A DNA stretch of 64,000 nucleotides from Photobacterium salinisoli (GTDB lineage Bacteria; Pseudomonadota; Gammaproteobacteria; Enterobacterales; Vibrionaceae), in the NCBI RefSeq assembly GCF_003614885.1, contig NZ_QZMS01000007.1, positions 744,001 to 808,000 on the forward strand, read 5' to 3'. Position numbers and translations under genes: made by a program. The stretch's first letter is position 1. Each line of letters starts with the position of its first letter. Shown piece by piece: positions 57,556 to 64,000 of the stretch. The notes below the pieces were generated by a model. The model was given only the letters and a program-made list of their open reading frames with translations, made no database searches and had not been told where the DNA came from.

Positions 57556-58755
57556 TCAGTTTGTCGCGGATGTTAAAAGAATCTCAGATTCTTCCCATTT
57601 GCGTTGGTCTACGAGAATACCGTCCTCAAGTCTTTCTTTACCCTCTACTACGATATTTTCACCTTTTTTAACACCCGCTTTAATGTGGTACTGACCATCG
57701 ATCAATTCTCCGAGCTTTACAGGTTTTAAATGTGCATGCCCATCCTGATCAATACTCCAAAGATGAGGAGCGCCAGCAAGATGCATAACCGCCTGTTGCG
57801 GAACAATTAACGCGTTGTTGTAACTCGAATGAAGTACCCTTGCTTTTACGAACATACCCGGTAATAACAAGCGTTGAGAGTTATCCACGAGTACACGTAG
57901 CAATACATCGCCTGTGCCTACATCAATATTGATTCCAGAAAACAGGATTTCACCTTTGACAGAATAAGGAAGTCCGTTGCTGCGTAAAATTTCAATTTTT
58001 GTTCCAGCAATACTGGGTTCGCCATCAGAATTCGCTGCTAAAGCCTCACGAATAGCTTCTAATGAAGACGCAGGTCGACGAATATCAACAAAAACTTGAT
58101 CAATCTGTTGGATACGCGTCATCGGTGTTGCGTCTGTACTACTGACTAACGCGCCCTCAGTAACTAAGGTTTGCTCAATCAGTCCAGATATCGGCGCTTT
58201 TACATTGGCGAATTTCAAATCAAGCAGACGTCGAGTCAACGTAGCTTTAGCCACAGCTACTTCTGCAGCAGCTTGATCACGCTGTAAGACAACATCGTCA
58301 TACTCTTGACGACTAATAGCATCGGCTTCCACCAAAGGTTTTAAGCGTAGTTCTTTGTCCAGAGAACGTTTATAAGTCACCTGCGCTCTCAGTAAGTTAG
58401 CTTTGGCAGTGTCAACTTCCGCTTCAAATGGCGCTGGATCAATCTGGAATAGCGACTGACCTGCTTTCACTTCGGCACCTTGTTTGAACAAGCGATGTTG
58501 TACGATTCCAACCACTTGTGGACGAATCTCCGCAACGCGCACAGCCATCACTCTTCCGGGTAATTCTTCATAAACATCTAAATGTTGTGGCTGCGTCGTT
58601 ATCGTTGAAACTAAAGGTAAATACTCTTGTTGTCCGGCTTCAGTTTCGTCTTTATTGGATTGATTACAGCCAACTAAAAGGAAAAGCACCAATATATGTA
58701 AGCTGCTAGATACACATATATTTCTCTTTTTCACTGAGGTATCCTCTGAACTCAT
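57556..58755 (-). CDS. RND efflux periplasmic adaptor (lipoprotein)
   Basis: Membrane fusion protein that joins pump and channel. 399 residues with a lipobox LVGC (C30), lipoyl/hairpin region (EIRPQVVGIVQHRLFKQGAEVKAGQSLFQID) and barrel domain. Sequence segments recall AdeA (LFKQGSEVRAGQALY-type, APISGLIEQTLVTEGALV, MTRIQQIDQVFVD). First gene of the efflux operon; 81 bases separate it from the divergent regulator gene. Confidence 0.92.
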   Translation of the reverse strand: MSSEDTSVKKRNICVSSSLHILVLFLLVGCNQSNKDETEAGQQEYLPLVSTITTQPQHLDVYEELPGRVMAVRVAEIRPQVVGIVQHRLFKQGAEVKAGQSLFQIDPAPFEAEVDTAKANLLRAQVTYKRSLDKELRLKPLVEADAISRQEYDDVVLQRDQAAAEVAVAKATLTRRLLDLKFANVKAPISGLIEQTLVTEGALVSSTDATPMTRIQQIDQVFVDIRRPASSLEAIREALAANSDGEPSIAGTKIEILRSNGLPYSVKGEILFSGINIDVGTGDVLLRVLVDNSQRLLLPGMFVKARVLHSSYNNALIVPQQAVMHLAGAPHLWSIDQDGHAHLKPVKLGELIDGQYHIKAGVKKGENIVVEGKERLEDGILVDQRKWEESEILLTSATN

Positions 58756-58784
58756 TCAAGCGGGCTATCCGCTGTAGATAAATG

Positions 58785-58821
58785 CTGAGTCTAATACCTG
58801 AGTGTTGAGGTCCTGCTGAGT
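58785..58821. promoter_or_regulatory. CTGAGT repeats between pump operon and regulator
   Basis: Three direct CTGAGT hexamers at 58785-58790, 58798-58803 and 58816-58821 in the 81-base divergent gap. OmpR-type regulators bind direct repeats, and Acinetobacter AdeR is known to bind a repeat in the matching gap. The link here is by position only. Confidence 0.4.
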
Positions 58822-58836
58822 GAATGTGGAGATTCG

Positions 58837-59613
58837 ATGGAGATGAACAATTTGTACATTGAAGGGCAGAAATTTGCTGCGGATTCCGATCAAGATACAG
58901 AGGCTGGGTCTTACCATCAGGCTGTGATTCTGATCGTTGAGGATGAATTTGAAATTGTCGATATACTATCCGCGTACCTAACTCGCAGTAATATGCGTAC
59001 GATTCACGCTTCAGATGGACGAAAGGCACTTGAACTTCATTCATCCATGAAGCCTGACCTTATTCTGCTTGATATCCAAATGCCAAAAATGGATGGATGG
59101 AAAGTGTTGTCGGAACTTCGTCAGAAAAGCAACACGCCTGTCATCATGCTTACCGCAATGGACCAAGATTTAGATAAACTGATGGCGCTTAGAATCGGGG
59201 CTGATGATTATGTTGTTAAGCCATTTAACCCGGCAGAAGTTGTAGCGCGAGTTCAGGCCGTTCTTAGGCGTACTTTAGGAATTAATCAAACTGACAGAAA
59301 AAATATGCTGCGGACAGAGCCGTTTGAAGTTGATTTAGAAAGTCACGAAATTGTTGTCAATGTGGAGGGAGAACGTCATGCCCTAGTGCTAACTTTAACT
59401 GAATTTAAGCTGTTGACGCATTTCATTCGTTCACCTAAGCGAGTGTTTAGCAGAGTAGAGCTATTAAACTCCTGTTTACCAGAAGGGGACACGCTGGAAC
59501 GAACGATTGACAGCCACATAAGCAAAATCCGCAAAAAACTTGAAGTCTTTGGTATTCATGGTATTCCTGCTGGTGTGCGTGGCGTTGGTTATCGTTTCAG
59601 GGGAGACCAATGA
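58837..59613 (+). CDS. OmpR-family response regulator, AdeR-like
   Basis: 258-residue response regulator: receiver domain (about 28-142) with acid D36, phosphoacceptor D79 (ILLDIQMP) and K128, then a winged helix DNA-binding domain (about 155-255). Segments NTPVIMLTAMDQDLDKLMALRIGADDYVVKPFNP and LERTIDSHISKIRKKLE strongly recall Acinetobacter AdeR. It probably controls the divergent RND operon. GGAG precedes the ATG. Overlaps the kinase gene by four bases. Confidence 0.9.
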   Translation: MEMNNLYIEGQKFAADSDQDTEAGSYHQAVILIVEDEFEIVDILSAYLTRSNMRTIHASDGRKALELHSSMKPDLILLDIQMPKMDGWKVLSELRQKSNTPVIMLTAMDQDLDKLMALRIGADDYVVKPFNPAEVVARVQAVLRRTLGINQTDRKNMLRTEPFEVDLESHEIVVNVEGERHALVLTLTEFKLLTHFIRSPKRVFSRVELLNSCLPEGDTLERTIDSHISKIRKKLEVFGIHGIPAGVRGVGYRFRGDQ

Positions 59614-60665
59614 AATTAAGTGGTTTGAGCCGTCAGATTACATTATCCATGATGAAGATAGGCATAGGCTCTGCATTAATTACAACTTTTGGCTCGTTCT
59701 TTTTTTATTATCTTTGGGATAAATACTGGCCCAATTATATACCAAGTGATAACTATATTACTCCCTCCTGGCCAGAATGGATTTGGATTGCTTTGACATG
59801 CATTATTGTCATTCTGCTCGCCTTCAGTCTCGCTATTAAGTTATCCCAACGTATCTTGGAACCTCTCAGTGCAGTTGCTGAAGGGATGCGAAAAATCGCT
59901 GAAGGCGACCTACATTTTCGCGCTAACGTTGGTGACCGGTCATTAGGAGAAGCCGCTTTATTAGTGGATGATTTCAATCTGTTAGCTGAGAAACTTCAAC
60001 GAATGACTGAAGATCACGCCTTTTGGAATGCCGCTATCGCTCATGAACTCAGAACCCCAGTGACAATTTTGCGGGGCCGATTACAGGGGTTAGCAGAAGG
60101 TGTATTTACGCCAGATAAAACCCAGTTCACTAAACTATTAGTACAAATTGAAGGGTTATCTCGTTTAATTGAAGATCTCCGTGTTATTAGTTTAATGAAT
60201 AGTGATGAGTTACGAATAAATATAAAAGAAACTAACTTAGCTAAAGAAATAAAATTACTCACTGATTTATCGGTCAATATGCTTCATGAAGCAAACCAAT
60301 ATGTAGAACTGAATTTAACAACACAACCCGTCTTTTGCGACCCCACCCGAATAAGGCAAGCCTTGTTAGCTATACTGGAGAATGCGAGTAAATATGCTCT
60401 TCCAGGAGCAATAACAATCACCACTCAACTGAAAGATGGTTTTTGCTATTTGAGTGTGGAAGATTCCGGCCCGGGGATTTCACTGGAGTTAATTCCGCAT
60501 ATTTTCACAGCATTTCGCAGTGCTAAGGATAATCCCCAAAGCGGCAGTGGATTAGGCTTGGCTGTCGTTGCTGCTATTGCAACCGCGCATAAAGGAAGTG
60601 TTAGCTGCCGCATAAGCAAAAAAGGCGGGACTATCATTGAACTTGGTTGGCCAACTAACTCTTGA
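59610..60665 (+). CDS. Sensor histidine kinase, AdeS-like
   Basis: 351-residue membrane kinase: membrane segments at about 18-36 and 57-77, HAMP domain (78-130), dimerisation/phosphoacceptor helix with H145 (FWNAAIAHELRTPVTILRGRL), and ATPase domain (N box LLAILENASKYA, GPGI, GSGLGLAVV). The WNAAIAHELRTP...LRGRLQG context matches AdeS. The periplasmic loop is short (about 20 residues). Cotranslated with the regulator (ATGA). Confidence 0.9.
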   Translation: MKLSGLSRQITLSMMKIGIGSALITTFGSFFFYYLWDKYWPNYIPSDNYITPSWPEWIWIALTCIIVILLAFSLAIKLSQRILEPLSAVAEGMRKIAEGDLHFRANVGDRSLGEAALLVDDFNLLAEKLQRMTEDHAFWNAAIAHELRTPVTILRGRLQGLAEGVFTPDKTQFTKLLVQIEGLSRLIEDLRVISLMNSDELRINIKETNLAKEIKLLTDLSVNMLHEANQYVELNLTTQPVFCDPTRIRQALLAILENASKYALPGAITITTQLKDGFCYLSVEDSGPGISLELIPHIFTAFRSAKDNPQSGSGLGLAVVAAIATAHKGSVSCRISKKGGTIIELGWPTNS

Positions 60666-60746
60666 GCCAACATAGAAAAATCCCTACTCACAGTGAGTGG
60701 GTCCATCGTACGATTCAGGGATCGTTCAAGTCTTTAAATCAATGGA

Positions 60747-60775
60747 AAAGCGAGCTGAAATGCTCGCTTTTTTTT
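60747..60775 (+). terminator. Terminator of the two-component operon
   Basis: Stem AAAGCGAGC/GCTCGCTTT, loop TGAAAT, then eight T in total. 82 bases past the kinase stop. The remaining sequence to 61022 contains no gene. Confidence 0.9.
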
Positions 60776-61022
60776 GTCCGTAAAGCCGCAACAGAAAGAT
60801 TAGTTTTTATAATCCGAATCATAACAAAGTATCGTGCTGCTCAGGTTAGGATTTACTTGTTGTTCGCCTTGCCTGCTATTACTATCCCGCTCGAAAGCTC
60901 GTCATAACCTTACTTGATGTAAATGGTCGATTCTGCAGCCATTTCTCAAGGTTCATTTTCCGCATAGATTTATGATGACTTGAACTTATCTTTTTCTTTG
61001 TATTGTTGTAAGGAGTGAGGTT

Positions 61023-62231
61023 GTGCAAAGGCAATCTTATTCTGCCAGTGTGGCAAAAATTTTGTTCCTGATTATTATTCTGGCCGCCGTTGGGCAAATG
61101 ACCCAAACTATGTACGTGCCAGCGATCCCACAAATGGCAGCGGCATTCAGTGTTAAGCCCGCTCTCTTGCAGGCTGTGATGGCCGCGTATCTCATTCCAT
61201 ACGGTCTGTCGCAGTTCGTCTACGGTCCGTTATCGGATCGGATTGGACGTAAGCCTGTGATGCTGGCCGGTATGAGTATTTTCATTCTCGGTACAATACT
61301 GGCACTTTTTGCTCCTTCATTCGAAGTCTTTCTGCTTGCCAGTTTTATTCAGGGCATGGGAACCGGATGTGGTGGTGCAATGTGCCGAACGATTACCCGG
61401 GACTGTTACGAAGGTACAGAGCTGCACAAAGTAAACAGTCTGGTCAGTATGGGCATTATTTTCTCGCCACTGATTGCGCCGGTTCTGGGTGGATACCTGT
61501 CGGAGGCACTTGGCTGGTCGGCAAGTTATGTCTTTTTACTGGTTTTGGGTGCTGCTGTAACTTTAATTATTTTCTCCCGCTTCACTGAAACCCTGCCTAA
61601 TGAGAAGCGTAGGGTAGAGCGTGTGACAGTCAGCTATAAATATGTGCTGAGTAATCGCAAATTTCAGGGCTATGTCATGTGCTTAGTGGCAACCTTTTCA
61701 GGGCTTGCCGTATTTGAAGCTGCCGCGGGTGTATTGTTGGGCAATGTACTCAAACTTGATCCGACGACAGTGAGCTGGTTATTTGTGCTGCCGTTACCGG
61801 GATATCTGCTGGGCTCATGGATGTCGACTTTGTTGCTCAGGCACATGGGGCAACAGCGGGTGCTCTATGTCGGGCTGGCAGCACTTGGCTTCGGCGCAAT
61901 AACCATTTTACTGCCCGGAATGGCAGGGCTAGTTACTGTCAGCTCACTGATTGGCGGCGCATTTCTGTATTTCATTGGCGCCGGGATTGTTTTTCCGGTC
62001 AGCACCACAGCTGCGGTAGAACCTTTTCCTTTCCATGCCGGTACAGCGGGGGCGGTGCTGGGCGGTTTGCAGAACTTAGGTGCGGGTGTTGCGACGCTGG
62101 TGGCATCGATGCTGAGTGCAAAAGATCAGTTTAGCCTGGGCGCAATAATGACGTGTATGGTGCTGATGGCGATCGCCAGCCTGCTCTGGGTCAGACGTTG
62201 TCAGCAGGAAGAAACGCCTGTGTTGGTATGA
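61023..62231 (+). CDS. emrD: Multidrug efflux MFS transporter EmrD
   Basis: Twelve-segment drug:H+ antiporter, 402 residues, close to E. coli EmrD (AAVGQMTQTMYVPAIPQMA; YGPLSDRIGRKPVMLAGMSIF; AVEPFPFHAGTAGAVLGGLQN). Start is GTG 61023 with AAGGAG seven bases upstream. Monocistronic. Normal base composition returns here after the AT-richer efflux region. Confidence 0.9.
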   Translation: MQRQSYSASVAKILFLIIILAAVGQMTQTMYVPAIPQMAAAFSVKPALLQAVMAAYLIPYGLSQFVYGPLSDRIGRKPVMLAGMSIFILGTILALFAPSFEVFLLASFIQGMGTGCGGAMCRTITRDCYEGTELHKVNSLVSMGIIFSPLIAPVLGGYLSEALGWSASYVFLLVLGAAVTLIIFSRFTETLPNEKRRVERVTVSYKYVLSNRKFQGYVMCLVATFSGLAVFEAAAGVLLGNVLKLDPTTVSWLFVLPLPGYLLGSWMSTLLLRHMGQQRVLYVGLAALGFGAITILLPGMAGLVTVSSLIGGAFLYFIGAGIVFPVSTTAAVEPFPFHAGTAGAVLGGLQNLGAGVATLVASMLSAKDQFSLGAIMTCMVLMAIASLLWVRRCQQEETPVLV

Positions 62232-62232
62232 T

Positions 62233-62266
62233 AAAAAAACGGTGCTGAAATCAGCACCGTTTTTTG
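62233..62266. terminator. Bidirectional terminator between emrD and the dsDNA-mimic gene
   Basis: Long stem AAAAAACGGTGCTGA/TCAGCACCGTTTTTT, loop AA, beginning right after the emrD stop codon, with T runs on both strands for the two convergent genes. Confidence 0.92.
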
Positions 62267-62289
62267 TTGTATCTGGCTTAATCACCTGA

Positions 62290-62616
62290 TTAGTCGCGCT
62301 TCCATAAGATGTGGCAGAATTTATTGTCCGGGTTACGGCTTATCAGCATGCGGGCAAAGATGTCATCTAATTCATCGTTAGCTTCGTTCACCAGCCCGAT
62401 CCGCACTTCTGCATATTCTTCGCCATCAACAGCGAAGCCAACATGGCCTGGCCAGTCTTCTCCGGTCTCAACAACCTCAGCTGCACCACGGTCATCAAAT
62501 TGAGCCGTGAACAACAAGACATCGGCGGGTTCCAGACTGTCTTGTGCCATTTCCAGAAAAATATCGTAGGCAGCTTCAATAACGTCGTCGTATGAAATCA
62601 GGTCTAAGTTATCCAT
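62290..62616 (-). CDS. dsDNA-mimic protein, HI1450/YciU (DUF440) family
   Basis: Acidic 108-residue protein whose charge pattern imitates DNA; the H. influenzae member binds HU. The family signature is visible (AADVLLFTAQFDDRGAAE-type PADVLLFTAQFDDRG; GFAVDGEEYAEVRIGLVNE; ARMLISRNPDNKFCHILWK). Single gene. Confidence 0.9.
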   Translation of the reverse strand: MDNLDLISYDDVIEAAYDIFLEMAQDSLEPADVLLFTAQFDDRGAAEVVETGEDWPGHVGFAVDGEEYAEVRIGLVNEANDELDDIFARMLISRNPDNKFCHILWKRD

Positions 62617-62824
62617 GTTTGGGTCAATATCAGTTTTATTGAATAGAACCGGGAGTATACCAAGGCCACCTGTCGATGGCTATGATACAGACGATTGTGC
62701 TGTATCTGACGAGGGCAGGCCTTAGTTGGTTGAGATTGCAGCGTTTAAGTCTGCCGCCAACTTTAAGGCTGTCACTTTCATGTTATGATGCAGACAGACA
62801 GTGCGGTGCCCCAGGAAACAGATA

Positions 62825-63598
62825 TTGCCAACATTTCTTCCCGTCATTGATAACGACCGGCCTTTTCAACCGGTGTTTCAACCCTGTATTAATGAGACTT
62901 TGCAACACCTTGGTGTCCTGTTCAAAGAAACACTTCACAGTGTCTACCTTGCAGGTAGTGTTGCACGTCGTGACGCTGTGCCCGGGCAGTCTGATCTTAA
63001 CCTGACTCTGGTGTTTGAGCGGCCTCTGAACGATCTGGAAAAAAGCCGGTTACACAGCCTGAGCACCCATATAGCCAGGCGCCACAGGGCAGTGAAACGG
63101 CTGGATATCAGGATGGCCACGACGCGTGATGTCTTGTCGCTGGACGGTATTTTTCAGTGGGGCTTCTGGCTCAGGCATTGCTGCGTGTGCCTCAGGGGCG
63201 ATGATTTATCAGGCCGCTTTGGTGCATTTGAACCCAGTTGGGACGCGGCGAAATCATTAAATGGCCCTTTTGAGCCTATTCTCATTGAATATCGGGAGAA
63301 AATACTGAAAACACGGGTACCCGAGCATTACCTTGACTACTGTGAATATATAGGTAAGAAAATGCTGTGGACGGCATACACGCTCGTGTTTCACCGGGAA
63401 AAAGTGCTGGCTCTGTCAGTGAGAGAGGCTACAGCGCTGTTTTTGAAAAATTATCCTGATAAAGCTGTCGATATCGAGCGGGCATACATTCTGATGAGCC
63501 GGACACAAGTGCCTAAGAAGGCATCCTTGTTTTTGCTGCAGGGCTTTGGTCAGTGGCTGGTTGATGAGTGGAATAAAATTGAACGCAAAATCGGCTAA
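62825..63598 (+). CDS. Nucleotidyltransferase-fold protein next to polB
   Basis: 257 residues with a polymerase-beta-type nucleotidyltransferase core: LAGSVARRDA (43-51) followed by SDLNLTLVF (56-64). The usual DxD is D57-x-N59, so one metal ligand is changed and activity is doubtful. The C-terminal half is helical, as in minimal or aminoglycoside-type transferases. Start chosen at TTG 62825 (AGGA eight bases upstream); GTG 62801 is the longer reading. The end overlaps the likely start of polB by about 20-35 bases. Function unknown. Confidence 0.65.
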   Translation: MPTFLPVIDNDRPFQPVFQPCINETLQHLGVLFKETLHSVYLAGSVARRDAVPGQSDLNLTLVFERPLNDLEKSRLHSLSTHIARRHRAVKRLDIRMATTRDVLSLDGIFQWGFWLRHCCVCLRGDDLSGRFGAFEPSWDAAKSLNGPFEPILIEYREKILKTRVPEHYLDYCEYIGKKMLWTAYTLVFHREKVLALSVREATALFLKNYPDKAVDIERAYILMSRTQVPKKASLFLLQGFGQWLVDEWNKIERKIG

Positions 63599-64000
63599 GC
63601 ATCCCCCCGTCCCATCAGGGCAGAACACACATTCTTCATTGCAGCAAGCTGAAGGCTTCGTGCTCACCCGGCAAAGCCGCGACAGGCAAGGGCAGACCCA
63701 GATTGTTATCTGGGTAAAAACGGATCAAGGTCCCTGCCAGTTGGTTATCGAGGGCGAAAAGCCCGTATGTTTTATTCCGGCCAGCGAGCAAGCAAGAGCA
63801 GAGACTGTACTTACCCAACACGGCCTGTCGGTAAACTGGCGCACGCTGGACATGAAAGACTTCCAGCATCAGCCCATGTCGGCCTGCTATAACGCGACCA
63901 TCAGCGCCAGCCTTCGGATCGGCGCATTACTGTTAGCAGAAGGCATTAAAGTGTTTGAAGATGACATCCGTCTTGCCGATCGCTATCTGATGGAGCGTTT
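63564..64000 (+). CDS. polB: DNA polymerase II, N-terminal part (runs off the window)
   Basis: Family B, SOS-inducible repair polymerase. The open frame from 63564 to the edge matches the PolB N-terminus: GFVLTRQSRD, CFIPASEQARAE, LKDF-like MKDFQHQP, and FEDDIRLADRYLMERF, as in the E. coli protein. Only about 145 of roughly 780-790 residues are visible; the exonuclease and polymerase motifs lie outside. Start is uncertain: ATG 63564, TTG 63579 or TTG 63639; the first two overlap the preceding gene. No clear LexA box was found in the overlap. Confidence 0.88.
   Translation, partial: MSGIKLNAKSAKHPPVPSGQNTHSSLQQAEGFVLTRQSRDRQGQTQIVIWVKTDQGPCQLVIEGEKPVCFIPASEQARAETVLTQHGLSVNWRTLDMKDFQHQPMSACYNATISASLRIGALLLAEGIKVFEDDIRLADRYLMER

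Overview
The window reads as a chromosomal segment of a marine gammaproteobacterium of the family Vibrionaceae (Vibrio, Photobacterium, Grimontia or a near relative). The pointers are a Vibrio-type secreted leucyl aminopeptidase, a lateral (swarming) flagellar gene set with its own MotY and LafK, the hutBCD/hutXZ heme locus, the vibrio aspartate decarboxylase PanP, and the tfoY-purR pair with a c-di-GMP riboswitch in front of tfoY, the arrangement known from V. cholerae. I cannot name the species. I see no rRNA, tRNA, CRISPR array, prophage or plasmid feature.

Layout. 0.2-3.6 kb: secreted aminopeptidase, then a REP-associated tyrosine transposase (RAYT) bracketed by short oppositely oriented GGACAG-type repeats. 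3.6-20.7 kb: lateral flagellar block: lafA (flagellin, own sigma-28-like promoter), then a minus-strand operon fliM-fliN-fliP-fliQ-fliR-flhB-flhA ending in a degenerate EAL-domain gene, diverging from a plus-strand operon motY-lafK-fliE-fliF-fliG-fliH-fliI-fliJ. Hook/rod genes, filament cap, fliA and motAB of this system are not in the window. 20.9-28.7 kb: an OFA-type MFS transporter, small genes (a YdcH-like protein and a hypothetical), a PAS-GGDEF-EAL c-di-GMP enzyme, the divergent purine exporter/regulator pair punC-punR, and a small hypothetical. 28.7-35.8 kb: an operon equivalent to E. coli ynjA-ynjB-ynjC-ynjD-ynjF, with a VTT membrane protein/FAD disulfide reductase fusion embedded in it. 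36-38.5 kb: tfoY with a clear c-di-GMP-I riboswitch leader, and purR. 38.9-43.1 kb: heme import (hutBCD) diverging from heme handling (hutXZ) over a control region with Fur-like boxes. 43.2-52.2 kb: panP, a secreted hypothetical, an NSS transporter with a 32-residue MetS-like subunit, an outer membrane protein, a YnhF-type mini membrane protein, a patatin phospholipase, a proline iminopeptidase and ribA. 52.3-60.8 kb: an AT-richer accessory-looking stretch with a GNAT acetyltransferase and an RND tripartite efflux operon divergent from a two-component system; layout and sequence resemble Acinetobacter adeABC/adeRS. 60.9-64.0 kb: emrD, a dsDNA-mimic (HI1450/YciU) gene, a nucleotidyltransferase-fold protein, and the 5' end of polB (DNA polymerase II), which runs off the window.

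A recurrent theme is c-di-GMP and surface lifestyle: a lateral flagellum, a degenerate EAL protein translationally coupled to its export genes, a GGDEF-EAL enzyme, and a c-di-GMP riboswitch controlling tfoY. The least understood system is the ynj operon: its gene set (ABC importer, CDP-alcohol phosphatidyltransferase, VTT/DedA-like membrane domain, thiol redox proteins) would fit capture of a polar alcohol and its incorporation into a membrane lipid, but that is inference. Start codons were reassigned in many genes where a good ribosome binding site sits before an internal ATG, GTG or TTG.
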